From: Parcubacteria group bacterium GW2011_GWD2_38_11
Lineage (GTDB): Bacteria; Patescibacteriota; Minisyncoccia; Moranbacterales; GWC2-37-73
NCBI GenBank assembly: GCA_000992325.1
Contig: LBTZ01000014.1
Span: 1-32,606 of the forward strand
DNA: 32,606 bases
Direction of reading: 5' to 3'
Shown here: positions 1 to 9,812 of the stretch, piece by piece
Layout: each line of letters opens with the position of its first letter
Position numbering within the stretch: position 1 is the first letter of the stretch
Notes under the pieces: generated by a model
Seen by the model: only the letters and a program-made list of their open reading frames with translations
Database searches by the model: none
What the model was told of the DNA's origin: nothing
Program-made: the position numbers and the translations under genes

Positions 1-1786
1 TAACTACCGCCTGTCCTTTTGATGTTCGTGCGGATTCTGGAATTTCATAAGCCTTTGTTTGAAAAACTTTTCCGGTGTTAGTGAAAAACATCAAATTGTC
101 GTGTGACATCACGCTGGTAACCTTTTCGATAGAATCTCCTTCTCGCGTTGTTGCGCCAATCACTCCCTTGCCACCTCTTTTTTGTACCTTATATACGTCA
201 GGGTTCATTCGTTTGATATATCCGTCTTGAGAAATTGTGATGATAGCCTCTTCATTTGGAATCACATCTTCTTGTTTGAACTCTTCGATTCCAGTTTTGA
301 GCACTTTTGTTTTGCGCTCATCCCCAAATTTTTCTTTAAGCGCAATAAGTTCATCTTTAACCACGCCAAGAATTTTCTTTGGACTAGCTAACAAATCTTC
401 AAGCACAGCAATAAGGGCAAGTTTTTCCACGAGCTCGTCTTCAATTTTTTTGCGCTCAAGTCCAGCCAATGTTTGCAATCGCATTTCTAGGATAGCAGTA
501 GCCTGTCTTTCTGATAATTTGAATTTTTTCATCAAATTAGCATGCGCTTCCTCTCGAGTTGGAGATTTTTTGATGGTTTCAATAACAGCGTCAATGTTGT
601 CCAAAGCAATTTTGAGTCCTTCCAAAATATGAGCACGATCTTTTGCCTTGTTAAGTTCAAATTGTGTGCGACGTTTCACCACAATGTTTCGGTGCAAAAT
701 GTAGTGTTCCAAAATTGACTTAAGAGAAAGAATTTGTGGATCAATTCCATCCACCAATGCCAACATATTTACATTGAAATTCTTTTGCAAATCGGTTGCA
801 TTGTAAAGTTTGTTTAAAACTTTTTGTGCGTAAGCATCTTTTTTCAGTTCAATCACGATGCGCACTCCGTCTTTGTCAGATTCATCGCGAAGATCTTTGA
901 TGCCCAAAATTTTTCCTTCTTTAACCAAGTCCGCAATCTTGATGATCAAGTTTGATTTATTGGTCAAATAAGTTATTTCTGTGATAACAATATGAAAATT
1001 TCCAGATTTTTGTTCGATAATATCAGCTTTGGCTCGAGTGACAATTTTTCCACGACCGGTTGAATACGCTTCTTTAATTCCCGGAGTGTTATACATAATT
1101 CCTCCAGTTGGAAAATCAGGACCCTTGATAAATTGCATCAAGTCGTCCACATTAGCTTCTGGATTATCAATCAAGTGATTGATAGCATCAGCAAGTTCGT
1201 TTAAATTATGTGGAGGAATGTTGGTAGCCATACCAACTGCGATTCCCATAGTCCCATTAAGCAAAAGTTGTGGAAGTTTTGCGGGAAGCACGACGGGTTC
1301 CTTGTGAACGCCATCAAAGTTTGGAATGAAATCAACCGTGTCTTTTTCAATATCAAAAAGCATTTCTTCAGCAATGGCTTTTAATTTTGCTTCAGTATAA
1401 CGATAAGCAGCAGCACTATCTCCATCCATTGAACCGAAGTTTCCTTGTCCCCAAACCAAAGGATAGCGAAGGGAAAAATCTTGAGCCAAACGAACCATAG
1501 AATCATACACAGCAGTGTCTCCGTGTGGATGATATTTTCCTAGCACTTCTCCAACCACTGTGGCAGACTTTCTGAATTTTGCTGATGGACGAAGACCACT
1601 GTCCCACATAGAATACAAAATTCTGCGATGAACAGGTTTAAGGCCATCGCGAACATCAGGCAACGCGCGAGAAACAATAACGCTCATCGCATAATCCAAA
1701 TATGATTGTTGAACCTCTGCCACAATCTGACGAGGTTGAATATTTTCAGGTACAAAATCTAATTTTTTTTGTTGAGCTGCTTTCAT
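1..1786 (-). CDS. gyrA: DNA gyrase subunit A, C-terminal part cut off by the window edge
   Basis: Minus-strand translation from ATG at 1786: [135 protein letters not shown], the GyrA N-terminal signature. Frame stays open to the window start. Confidence 0.95.
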   Translation of the reverse strand, partial: MKAAQQKKLDFVPENIQPRQIVAEVQQSYLDYAMSVIVSRALPDVRDGLKPVHRRILYSMWDSGLRPSAKFRKSATVVGEVLGKYHPHGDTAVYDSMVRLAQDFSLRYPLVWGQGNFGSMDGDSAAAYRYTEAKLKAIAEEMLFDIEKDTVDFIPNFDGVHKEPVVLPAKLPQLLLNGTMGIAVGMATNIPPHNLNELADAINHLIDNPEANVDDLMQFIKGPDFPTGGIMYNTPGIKEAYSTGRGKIVTRAKADIIEQKSGNFHIVITEITYLTNKSNLIIKIADLVKEGKILGIKDLRDESDKDGVRIVIELKKDAYAQKVLNKLYNATDLQKNFNVNMLALVDGIDPQILSLKSILEHYILHRNIVVKRRTQFELNKAKDRAHILEGLKIALDNIDAVIETIKKSPTREEAHANLMKKFKLSERQATAILEMRLQTLAGLERKKIEDELVEKLALIAVLEDLLASPKKILGVVKDELIALKEKFGDERKTKVLKTGIEEFKQEDVIPNEEAIITISQDGYIKRMNPDVYKVQKRGGKGVIGATTREGDSIEKVTSVMSHDNLMFFTNTGKVFQTKAYEIPESARTSKGQAVV

Positions 1787-1974
1787 ATCGTGTTAGGAAA
1801 ATGCGTCTAAGCTCTGCTTATACGGATTTTTTTAAGTTAAACTTATCTGTAATTAAAAAATCTTCACAGTTAATGCTTTTTAAAAGGCACTATTGCGAAT
1901 AATATCTTTATAAAAAGTAAACATTTGCGCTTGCTAATATTTACTTAAATCAAGACACTATTTTTTTGTGCTAA

Positions 1975-2346
1975 TTACTCTGTTGGTAATTTAGAATAAG
2001 CGCTTGCTTGTGGAATTTCTGGTTCGTTAGCAGTTGCTGGATAATTAAATTCAGTTTCGATACTCGCATTGCTGATTCCCTCGTCACTATTAACTAAGGG
2101 TTGGTCACTAAAATCCTTAATTGAGGGAGCTTGTTGTTTGAGATCTTGCAATTGCTGCACTATGTCTGGAATATTGGACGATTCTGGATTGGAGATAATG
2201 CTATCACCTTGAAATAAGAAACCCATTGAAAAAATCCAGATTCCTACGATAAAAAACATTGAAATTGCCACAGCGCCCCAAACATATCGTAGGCGGATGT
2301 GCTCTGGCTCGAGCCTGATTTGTGCAATTTTTTCTTGGATATTCAT
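1975..2346 (-). CDS. hypothetical single-pass membrane protein
   Basis: ORF of 123 aa with one strong TM segment (VAISMFFIVGIWIFSMGFLF), lying just downstream of the MBL-fold gene on the same strand. Confidence 0.6.
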   Translation of the reverse strand: MNIQEKIAQIRLEPEHIRLRYVWGAVAISMFFIVGIWIFSMGFLFQGDSIISNPESSNIPDIVQQLQDLKQQAPSIKDFSDQPLVNSDEGISNASIETEFNYPATANEPEIPQASAYSKLPTE

Positions 2347-2363
2347 TATGACAAAATCTAAAA

Positions 2364-3026
2364 TTAAGCCTCATTGTCCATAAGCACAATCTCCATCTTC
2401 TTTTCTCCCAAATCTTTTTTCTTTACAGTGTATTTGGCTATTTTTTCCTTAGGACAATTTCCCATTTCATTGCAGAATTTGCTTTCGTCTTCTATTTCAG
2501 CCACTGAGCCATTGGTTTTATAATGCATCGGTATTATAATTGCAGGCTCAATTTTTCGCACTAATTCGGCTGCTTTTTTTCCATCGATAGTGCTAGTTCC
2601 ACCTACTGGAATAAAAAGAATATCCACGCCGTCAATTTCTTCAAGTTGTTTGCCGCTAAGATCTGAGCCTAAATCGCCCAAATGACAAATCTTAAGTTCC
2701 TCGGCTTCAAGAATATAAATGGTTGAACGTCCTCGCTCGGCACCTTCAACATTATCATGAAAAGAGTCCACGCCTACCACGTTAATTCCCTTTACTGCAT
2801 ATTCTCCTGCCGTTTCAATTATAACTGGATCTCCTTTAATAGCACTAATATTGCTATGATCAGGGTGGCTGTGAGAAACAAAAACAACATCAGCCTGTCC
2901 TTGTGGTGGTCTAATGCCCAACTCTTTGCCAAATGGATCGAAAAAAAGAGTGATATCTTCCGTGGCTCTTCCGCCGGGCTTGGTGGTTATTTTAAAACAA
3001 GAATGACCATAATATTGTATTTGCAT
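2364..3026 (-). CDS. MBL-fold metal-dependent hydrolase (UlaG/UPF0173-like)
   Basis: MQIQYYGHSCFKI start, metal ligand motif SHSHPDHS, and C-terminal IIPMHYKT. Confidence 0.85.
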   Translation of the reverse strand: MQIQYYGHSCFKITTKPGGRATEDITLFFDPFGKELGIRPPQGQADVVFVSHSHPDHSNISAIKGDPVIIETAGEYAVKGINVVGVDSFHDNVEGAERGRSTIYILEAEELKICHLGDLGSDLSGKQLEEIDGVDILFIPVGGTSTIDGKKAAELVRKIEPAIIIPMHYKTNGSVAEIEDESKFCNEMGNCPKEKIAKYTVKKKDLGEKKMEIVLMDNEA

Positions 3027-3197
3027 TTGTTTATCCTTAATTTGTTATATTTTTTCTTTCAGCTCAACCGCAGTATATCATAGCAAATTTTCCTTGTCGA
3101 GACAATTTTTGCTTAACCCCCCAGTTAAATAGCGAGAATTTAACGGGGCAGGCTTGCCAAAAAATCAAATATGGTATAAGATAATCAAGTGGTTAAT

Positions 3198-3277
3198 TTA
3201 TTAAGAAAATTTAATAGTGAAATGCTTTAATTTCACAGTGAATTTCTTGATAATTTCCCTTGAACAGGGATTTTTTT
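3198..3277 (+). ncRNA. putative small structured RNA ending in a rho-independent terminator
   Basis: TTATTAAGAAA (3198-3208) pairs with TTTCTTGATAA (3243-3253, one G-U) around an inner GTGAAAT/ATTTCAC hairpin; then TCCCT-TGAAC-AGGGA-TTTTTTT. No plus-strand CDS lies upstream. Confidence 0.3.
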
Positions 3278-3316
3278 GTGCATATAATTAATAAAATGCA
3301 GGTGGCACGCCTGTAA

Positions 3317-3392
3317 AAATACGAATACGCGAATTTATGCGTATGTTGCGAATATGCCAATGAATCTATTTGCATATTTGCGTATTAGCATA
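3317..3392. repeat. imperfect inverted AT-rich repeat (ATGCGTAT/AATACGCA type) upstream of rpsA
   Basis: TTATGCGTATGTTGCGAATATGC aligns imperfectly with the reverse complement of GCATATTTGCGTATTAGCATAA. Confidence 0.35.
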
Positions 3393-3424
3393 ATATTTGC
3401 ATCATTAGTATCGTGATTATAAAT

Positions 3425-4657
3425 ATGGCAATAAAGAAAACGGACATTCTCGACAAATTAGCCGAGGAAGTTGATAAAATCAAAGAAGACAACACTCCAA
3501 TAGCCACTAAGAAAGCAAAAAAGGCTGTTGTTAAGGAAGAAGAGGAAAAGGATATGTCTCCAATGGCAGTTCTTTTGGAAGAAAACCCAGTTAAAATTCC
3601 TCAAATCGGGGATGTTTTAGAAGGTACCGTAATCGATATTACTTCAAATTCCCTACTTTTAGATCTTGGTGCTCTTGGAACAGGTATTGTGCTTGGCAAA
3701 GAAATCAAGGATGGTCTTGCTGTTGGTAAAATTAAAAAGGGTGACAAAGTTGGTGCAACACTGATTGATCTTGAAAATGAAGATGGATATATTGAACTTT
3801 CTATTCGCGAAGCTTCATATGAAAGAGCATGGGATGATTTGGAATCTAAGAGAGATGCAATGGGCGCAGTTATGACTAAAGTTTTGGATGCAAATAAAGG
3901 TGGTCTTATGGTTGAAGTTAATGGAATCACTGGATTCGTGCCTGTTTCACAGCTTTCAAGCGAACATTATCCTCGCGTGGAAGATGGTGATAAAAACAAG
4001 ATTCTAGAATTGCTCAAAAAATTAGTTGGAAAGGAAATGTTGGTAAGAATTTTGGATGCAGACCGTGAAACTGAAAAATTGATTGTTTCTGAACGAGCAG
4101 CTTCAAGTGAAAAAGAAAAAGAAGTTATTTCTCAATTACAAGCCGGAGATGTTATTGAAGGTGAAGTAAGTGGAGTTGTGGACTTTGGTGCATTCATCAA
4201 ATTCTTGCCACCAGCTAAAATGGCATCGGACCGCGAAAGCGACAAATTGGAAGGTTTGGTACACATTTCAGAGCTTGCTTGGCAGCTTATTGATGATCCT
4301 AGAACTATTGTAAAAACTGGAGACAAAGTTAAGGCTAGAATTATCGGAATTGATGATACTAGAATTTCACTTTCTATGAAAGCTTTAGCCAAAGATCCTT
4401 GGAGTGAAATTGCTGAGAAATACAAAGTTGGAGATACTGTGCAAGGAAAAATTGACAAAATCAATCCTTTCGGAGCATTTGTGTATTTGGACAAAGATAT
4501 TCACGGCTTGGCTCACGTTAGCGAATTCCAAGAAGTGTACCCAGGAAAGAAAATGGATGAAATTCTTCGTGCAGGCGAAACTTATGATTGGAAAATCCTT
4601 TCTATTGAGCCAAAAGATCACAGAATGGGCTTGATGATTATCAAAGAAGAAAAGTAA
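3425..4657 (+). CDS. rpsA: 30S ribosomal protein S1 (multiple S1 RNA-binding domains)
   Basis: Repeated S1-domain signatures: GDVLEGTVIDITSNSLLLDLG, GDVIEGEVSGVVDFGAFIKF...EGLVHISELAW, GDTVQGKIDKINPFGAFVYLDKDIHGLAHVSEF. Track start 3413 is GTG; ATG at 3425 is the likelier start. Confidence 0.93.
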   Translation: MAIKKTDILDKLAEEVDKIKEDNTPIATKKAKKAVVKEEEEKDMSPMAVLLEENPVKIPQIGDVLEGTVIDITSNSLLLDLGALGTGIVLGKEIKDGLAVGKIKKGDKVGATLIDLENEDGYIELSIREASYERAWDDLESKRDAMGAVMTKVLDANKGGLMVEVNGITGFVPVSQLSSEHYPRVEDGDKNKILELLKKLVGKEMLVRILDADRETEKLIVSERAASSEKEKEVISQLQAGDVIEGEVSGVVDFGAFIKFLPPAKMASDRESDKLEGLVHISELAWQLIDDPRTIVKTGDKVKARIIGIDDTRISLSMKALAKDPWSEIAEKYKVGDTVQGKIDKINPFGAFVYLDKDIHGLAHVSEFQEVYPGKKMDEILRAGETYDWKILSIEPKDHRMGLMIIKEEK

Positions 4658-4679
4658 GCTTGATTTTTGTTTACTGTTA

Positions 4680-4709
4680 AAAAATCGCTCCAACAACGGG
4701 GCGATTTTT
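4680..4709 (+). terminator. rho-independent terminator after rpsA
   Basis: AAAAATCGC...GCGATTTTT stem-loop just after the rpsA stop. Confidence 0.75.
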
Positions 4710-4713
4710 GTTT

Positions 4714-4808
4714 GCCTATTTCCTTTTTGAGCACGCTTTTGGATAAATACTCAATATCCAAAAGCTCAAAAGCTACTGTCGTAGCTATTGGCCAAAAAGA
4801 AAACAGGC
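4714..4808. repeat. IR-terminated ~95-bp structured repeat, copy 1
   Basis: Ends GCCTATTTCCTTTTT...AAAAAGAAAACAGGC form a long stem; same ends at 19277..19373. Inner hairpins TTTTGGATA/TATCCAAAA and AGCTAC/GTAGCT. Confidence 0.6.
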
Positions 4809-4888
4809 AAATAAAAATATTAAGCTATTATACCCAAAATAATGTAAATGGGATAAAAAAATAATGTTTAATTTTTGTGCTTAAATGC

Positions 4889-4916
4889 TTGCTTTATGTT
4901 AAAATATGCGTATACT
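4889..4916 (+). promoter_or_regulatory. candidate sigma70-type promoter for gmk-tilS-ftsH
   Basis: TTGCTT - 16 nt - TATACT, 30 nt upstream of the gmk ATG. Confidence 0.35.
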
Positions 4917-4945
4917 TAGTTAACTCAATAAATGTGTAAATAGTT

Positions 4946-5509
4946 ATGCAAAAATCAAACATTTTTATCATTTCAGGCCCATCTGGCGCAGGAGAAGACT
5001 CTATTATAAATGGCTTAAAAGAACTTTTTCCAATAGAGCGTGTGATAACAACAACCACCCGTGGTATGCGATTAGGTGAGGATCAGGGTAACCCGTATTA
5101 TTTTATTTCTGAAAAAGAATTTAAAGGTGATATAGATAAAGGAAATTTTGCCGAATATGCGCAGCAGTATAATGAAAATTTGTATGGCGTGACAAAAACA
5201 GAGCTTGAAAGAGTTCAAAAATCCGGCAAAATAGGAATTTGGAAAATTGAATATAAAGGTGTGATGTCTGTTAAAAAAATATATCCAGAGATTGTTGCTA
5301 TTTTCGTGAATGCTGAAAGTCTTGAAATTCTTGAAAATAGAATCAGACAACGAGACAATGCTTCTGACGAATACATCAAAGAAAGAATGGAATATACAAA
5401 AGAATGGCTGAAGCACAAGGATATTTATGATTATGAGGTTGTTAATGAGGAGGGAAAATTAGATGAAGCAATAAAAAAGGTGGCGGACATAATTAAAGCA
5501 AGAGTGTAA
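4946..5509 (+). CDS. gmk: guanylate kinase-like protein with altered P-loop (GPSGAGEDS)
   Basis: IFIISGPSGAGEDSIINGL, GMP-binding TTTTRGMRLGEDQGNPYYFIS, and overall guanylate-kinase length and layout. Confidence 0.85.
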   Translation: MQKSNIFIISGPSGAGEDSIINGLKELFPIERVITTTTRGMRLGEDQGNPYYFISEKEFKGDIDKGNFAEYAQQYNENLYGVTKTELERVQKSGKIGIWKIEYKGVMSVKKIYPEIVAIFVNAESLEILENRIRQRDNASDEYIKERMEYTKEWLKHKDIYDYEVVNEEGKLDEAIKKVADIIKARV

Positions 5510-6475
5510 ATGGCTCAATTTATTAAAACAATTCAAAATTTTGCATTTGTAAATAATCTTTGGGAGAAAAATTCGAAGATTATTATTGGTGTTTCTGGTG
5601 GTTCTGACAGTGCTTGCCTTTTGGATATTTTGGCCAAACTTAAACCAAAATATAAGTTTGAGCTTCATATTGTGCATATTAATTATGCTCTGCGAGGTGA
5701 ATATTCACAAAAAGATGAGATTTTTGTAAAAGAGCTTTCCAAGAAATATAACATCCCATCAACCGTGTTTAAACCAAAAAAAGCTGATTATAAAGGAAAT
5801 CTTGAAAACAATCTGCGCGAAATCAGGTATGCTTTTTTTGAAAAAATGCGATTGGAACTCGGTTTTGACTTGGTGGCGGTTGCTCATAATCAAGATGACC
5901 AAGCTGAAACAGTGCTAATGCGAATTATGCGTGGCAGCGGGCTAAGTGGTCTTAGTGCGATGAAGGCCAAAACAAAAAAAATTATCAGACCACTTTTGCA
6001 GACTAGTAAAAAAGATATTTTGGCTTATGTAAAAGAAAATAAGTTGAAATATAGGACAGACAAATCAAATTCTGATACAAAATTTACCAGAAATAACATT
6101 CGGCACAAACTTCTTCCCTATCTTGAAAAGAATTTTAATCCCACAATTAAAAAGACATTAAGTGATTGGTCACAGTCAGTTGCAGACGACTATGCTTTTA
6201 TTGAACAAGAAGCGCAATGTTTTGTTGGCTTGGTATGTAAAAATAAATACGCCCATTTTTCAGTTAAGGAATTTGAACAACTTCATATGTCTATTCAGCG
6301 TCAAGTTTTACGCAACGTTACTCAGCAATTGAAAAACACCGCCAAGGATGTTGAGAGTAAGCAAATTGAGGAAATGATTAAATTAATCAAAAGTGTTAAA
6401 AGTAAGGATCAAAAAGCTCTCATTTGTGGCTTGAATATATCAAAAAAAGGTGGTAAAGTTGATATACGTTGTTAA
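5510..6475 (+). CDS. tilS: tRNA(Ile)-lysidine synthase
   Basis: PP-loop IIGVSGGSDSACLLDIL; HNQDDQAETVLMRIMRGSGLSGLSAM; TRNNIRHKLLPYLE. Confidence 0.93.
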   Translation: MAQFIKTIQNFAFVNNLWEKNSKIIIGVSGGSDSACLLDILAKLKPKYKFELHIVHINYALRGEYSQKDEIFVKELSKKYNIPSTVFKPKKADYKGNLENNLREIRYAFFEKMRLELGFDLVAVAHNQDDQAETVLMRIMRGSGLSGLSAMKAKTKKIIRPLLQTSKKDILAYVKENKLKYRTDKSNSDTKFTRNNIRHKLLPYLEKNFNPTIKKTLSDWSQSVADDYAFIEQEAQCFVGLVCKNKYAHFSVKEFEQLHMSIQRQVLRNVTQQLKNTAKDVESKQIEEMIKLIKSVKSKDQKALICGLNISKKGGKVDIRC

Positions 6476-6505
6476 TTTGTTTAAGTAAAGTAAAATTCAA
6501 AAATT

Positions 6506-8374
6506 ATGGAAAAATTATTAAAAAATATAGGCTTTGTCGTGCTATTTTTTTTGCTTGCATCAACTATAATGATTCTTTACAGTGGTCCCAAGCAAAAACC
6601 GGCAGAAATTTCGCTAAGCGAGCTGGCAAGTCAAGTTAATGATGGAAAAGTTAAAAATATTTCAGTTAATGGCAACGATCTTGCTATTGAGCTTAATGAG
6701 GGAACAAAAGAAAAATCAATCAAGGAACCACAAAGTTCACTGACCGAATCACTCAATAATTATGGCGTGGATAAAGAAAAAATCAAAGGAGTAAAAATTG
6801 ATATCAAACAAGCCTCTGGTTTCAGTGCTTTTGCTTCAAATATTTTGTTACCCTTTTTGTTGCCATTCTTGCTTATCGGAGCCTTTATTTGGTTTATGCT
6901 TCGACAAGCGCAGCGAGGAAATTCACAAGCAATGTCATTTGGGATGAGCAAGGCTAGAATGACTGATCCTAAGGATAAAAACAAAAGAACAACTTTTGCA
7001 GACGTGGCTGGTGCTAAAGAAGCCAAAGAAGAATTGGGAGAAATTGTGGAATTTTTGAAACACCCAAAGAAATTTATTGCTATTGGAGCTAAAATACCTA
7101 AGGGCGTGCTTCTTCTTGGTTCTCCCGGAACAGGAAAAACCTTGATGGCAAAAGCTGTGGCTGGTGAGGCAGGAGTTCCCTTCTTTAATATCAGTGGATC
7201 AGAATTTGTGGAAATGTTTGTTGGTGTGGGAGCTTCACGTGTGCGAGATTTGTTTAAGCAAGCCAAAAAAAGCGCGCCAGCGATTGTCTTTATTGATGAA
7301 ATTGATGCAGTGGGACGTCATCGTGGAGCAGGTTTGGGTGGCGGTCACGATGAACGTGAACAAACGTTAAACCAAATTTTAGTAGAAATGGATGGCTTCG
7401 AAGGAACAACCAGCGTGATTGTGATTGCAGCAACGAACCGTCCTGATGTTTTGGATCCAGCTTTGCTTCGTCCAGGACGTTTTGATCGTCGTGTGGTGAT
7501 GGATTTGCCTGATATTAATGAACGTGAAGAGATCCTGAAGATTCATATGAAAAACAAGCCGATTGAAAAAGCTGTTAATGTGCGAACACTTGCCGAAAGA
7601 ACATCTGGTTTTTCTGGAGCTGATCTTGCCAATCTTGTAAACGAAGCCGCAATTTTATCCGTAAGACGCGCCAAAAAAACAATCACAGAAGATGAGCTTA
7701 AAGAATCAATTGAAAAAGTGATCCTTGGGCCAGAAAGACGTTCAAAAGCAATCAACAAAAAAGAAAAAGAAATAATCGCCTATCACGAAGCTGGTCATGC
7801 TCTGATTGGTTCAATCCTTCCAAATGCAGATCCGATTCAAAAGGTTTCTATTATTGCTCGTGGTCAAGCTGGTGGTTATACACTTTCTGCTCCAACCGAG
7901 GATAAGAGTTTGCATTCCCGCGCATACTTTATTGATGAGTTGGCAACTTTGCTGGGCGGTCATGTGAGTGAGCAAATGTTTATTGGGGATGTGACAACTG
8001 GACCATCAAACGACTTGCAGCGCGCAACGCATATGGCTCGATCAATGGTGACACGTTATGGAATGAGCACGCTTGGACCAAGAACATTTGGCAAAAAGGA
8101 GGAAATGGTTTTCTTGGGTCGTGAGATAAGTGAGGAAAGAGATTATTCAGATCGCACCGCAGAGGCAATCGATGCAGAAGTATCTCGTTATATCGCTGAT
8201 GCGTATAAGACAGCTGAAAAAATCCTTACTGATAATGGCGATGTACTCAAAAAAATCGTAGCAGAGCTTCTTGAAAAAGAAACAATTGAACGAGATGAAT
8301 TTAATAAAATTGTTGGCATAGAATTGCCAGTAAAAAAAGAAGAGACTCCGACAGAAATTATTGAGCAAGCATAA
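6506..8374 (+). CDS. ftsH: ATP-dependent zinc metalloprotease FtsH
   Basis: N-terminal TM segments; AAA motifs [18 protein letters not shown] and [35 protein letters not shown]; zinc motif HEAGH. Confidence 0.97.
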   Translation: MEKLLKNIGFVVLFFLLASTIMILYSGPKQKPAEISLSELASQVNDGKVKNISVNGNDLAIELNEGTKEKSIKEPQSSLTESLNNYGVDKEKIKGVKIDIKQASGFSAFASNILLPFLLPFLLIGAFIWFMLRQAQRGNSQAMSFGMSKARMTDPKDKNKRTTFADVAGAKEAKEELGEIVEFLKHPKKFIAIGAKIPKGVLLLGSPGTGKTLMAKAVAGEAGVPFFNISGSEFVEMFVGVGASRVRDLFKQAKKSAPAIVFIDEIDAVGRHRGAGLGGGHDEREQTLNQILVEMDGFEGTTSVIVIAATNRPDVLDPALLRPGRFDRRVVMDLPDINEREEILKIHMKNKPIEKAVNVRTLAERTSGFSGADLANLVNEAAILSVRRAKKTITEDELKESIEKVILGPERRSKAINKKEKEIIAYHEAGHALIGSILPNADPIQKVSIIARGQAGGYTLSAPTEDKSLHSRAYFIDELATLLGGHVSEQMFIGDVTTGPSNDLQRATHMARSMVTRYGMSTLGPRTFGKKEEMVFLGREISEERDYSDRTAEAIDAEVSRYIADAYKTAEKILTDNGDVLKKIVAELLEKETIERDEFNKIVGIELPVKKEETPTEIIEQA

Positions 8375-8389
8375 AGTGCTTTCAGTTTG

Positions 8390-8428
8390 GGTGATCAATT
8401 TTAATAACAGTAAAGTTGATCACCTTTT
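8390..8428 (+). terminator. stem-loop terminator after ftsH
   Basis: GGTGATCAA (8390-8398) and TTGATCACC (8416-8424) followed by TTTT. Confidence 0.55.
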
Positions 8429-8461
8429 AGTGAAAACTAGCAATTACTAACTATTACAAAT

Positions 8462-9460
8462 ATGAATAAGGATGAAATGTCCGCCAGAGGCGGATCCGCC
8501 TTTGGCGGAAAAAAGATTCAATATCTTGATATGTTGAAGCAATCATTTTCAATCACATGGGAAAATAAGTTCCTATGGCTTTTGGGTTTTTTGATTTTTT
8601 TGGGTTCTGTTGGCACTAACTTAAACGTAAACAATAACAGCGCAATTGAACAAGGGAAAAAAATACAAGACATTGCTGCTTTGATGCAAAATAATCCTAA
8701 ATTGACAATAGCACTAGGTTTGGTTTTGATTGTGGTGATGCTGGCTTTATTTTTGCTACGCATTTTGGCAGTTGCAGGAACTATCAAGGCAATAAATGAC
8801 ATTAATCTGTATCGACAACTTTCGGTTATTGCAATTTTAAAAGAAGCAAAAAAATATCTTGGAAGATTGATTCTATTGGAAGTTATTGTTTTTGTGGCGC
8901 TTATTTTGGTTATGGTTGTGCTGGCAATTCCTGTCTTGTATTTATTTGCACTTAAAGCAAAATTATTGGCTGTGTTTATTTCGATTATTGCGATTGCAAT
9001 AATTGTTCCGTTAGCAATTTTGGCATACTATTTGCACAGATATGCTGCTATGTATATTATCTTGGGAGATGAAAAAATAAAAATGTCATTGGAGTCAGCA
9101 TATATTCTTTTTGCAAAAAATGTCAAAGAGAGTTTGATAATGGCACTAGTCGTTGTCGCCACAGGTTTGTTGATGATTATGGCTATTGTTATTTCGGCTA
9201 TTCTTTTGGCGATTGTTTTTGTACCACTGGGATTTGTCTTGTATTTGATCCTTGCTAAAACAGGAATAATGATTACTGCCGTGATTGCAATCCTGATTTG
9301 TGCAACAGCTTCGGTAATAGTTTTTTCTTGGTACGAAGCATTCTTGCAGACATTTTGGCTACTTTTTTTCAAACAAATTGCTTCAGAGAAAAATAATGAA
9401 AAAATGATTTTAGAAAAATTGGAGGTCGAAGGAAAAATCCCTAGCCCAGAGGTTGTTTAA
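8462..9460 (+). CDS. multi-pass integral membrane protein, function unknown
   Basis: 332 aa with about 6 hydrophobic segments. N-terminus contains a 30-bp in-frame palindromic insertion (8480..8509). Confidence 0.75.
   Translation: MNKDEMSARGGSAFGGKKIQYLDMLKQSFSITWENKFLWLLGFLIFLGSVGTNLNVNNNSAIEQGKKIQDIAALMQNNPKLTIALGLVLIVVMLALFLLRILAVAGTIKAINDINLYRQLSVIAILKEAKKYLGRLILLEVIVFVALILVMVVLAIPVLYLFALKAKLLAVFISIIAIAIIVPLAILAYYLHRYAAMYIILGDEKIKMSLESAYILFAKNVKESLIMALVVVATGLLMIMAIVISAILLAIVFVPLGFVLYLILAKTGIMITAVIAILICATASVIVFSWYEAFLQTFWLLFFKQIASEKNNEKMILEKLEVEGKIPSPEVV
8480..8509. repeat. 30-bp near-perfect palindromic element inside a CDS
   Basis: TCCGCCAGAGGCGGATCCGCCTTTGGCGGA; one mismatched pair against its reverse complement; encodes SARGGSAFGG. 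Confidence 0.75.
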
Positions 9461-9471
9461 AATAAGAAAAT

Positions 9472-9747
9472 ATGCAGCATGTTTACTTTTTGAAAAGTAA
9501 GAAAAATAAAAAGATTTATACGGGAAGTACAGAAAAATCACCTGCTATCCGTTTGAAAGAGTATAATGAAGGATCTAATAAATGGACAAGAGAAAATGGC
9601 CCATTTGATTTGGTATATTATGAGAAATACACCTGTGAGGAAGACGCACAGGCGAGAGAAGCTTTCTATAAAACTGGATTTGGTAGAATTATTAGAAATG
9701 CGATATTGGAAACAATTGAAAAAATAAATAAGAGTAGGGACTTATAG
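9472..9747 (+). CDS. GIY-YIG family endonuclease-like protein
   Basis: MQHVYFLKSKKNKKIYTGSTEKSPAIRLKEYNEGSNKWTRENGPFDLVYYEKY is the GIY-YIG fold signature. Its stop codon lies inside the following tRNA gene. Confidence 0.85.
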   Translation: MQHVYFLKSKKNKKIYTGSTEKSPAIRLKEYNEGSNKWTRENGPFDLVYYEKYTCEEDAQAREAFYKTGFGRIIRNAILETIEKINKSRDL

Positions 9748-9811
9748 CTCAGTTGGTTAGAGCGCTACATTGACATTGTAGAGGTCTGCAGTTCGAGTCT
9801 GCATAAGTCCA
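9738..9811 (+). tRNA. tRNA-Val(GAC)
   Basis: Acceptor GGACTTA/TAAGTCC, anticodon arm CTACA-TTGACAT-TGTAG, T-arm TGCAG-TTCGAGT-CTGCA. Confidence 0.9.
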
Positions 9812-9812
9812 C

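Noticed and set aside
237-632. ORFs 182..391 (+), 237..632 (+) and 1702..1902 (+)
   Set aside because: Antisense to or overlapping the clear gyrA reading frame.
3601-4696. Minus-strand ORFs 3601..3930, 4132..4494, 4385..4696 and plus ORF 4404..4634
   Set aside because: Overlap the rpsA frame; low-complexity Ser/Ile-rich antisense translations.
6760-8398. ORFs antisense or out of frame to ftsH (6760..7266, 7164..7370, 7543..7758, 7980..8168, 8147..8398)
   Set aside because: Shadow ORFs of a strongly conserved gene.
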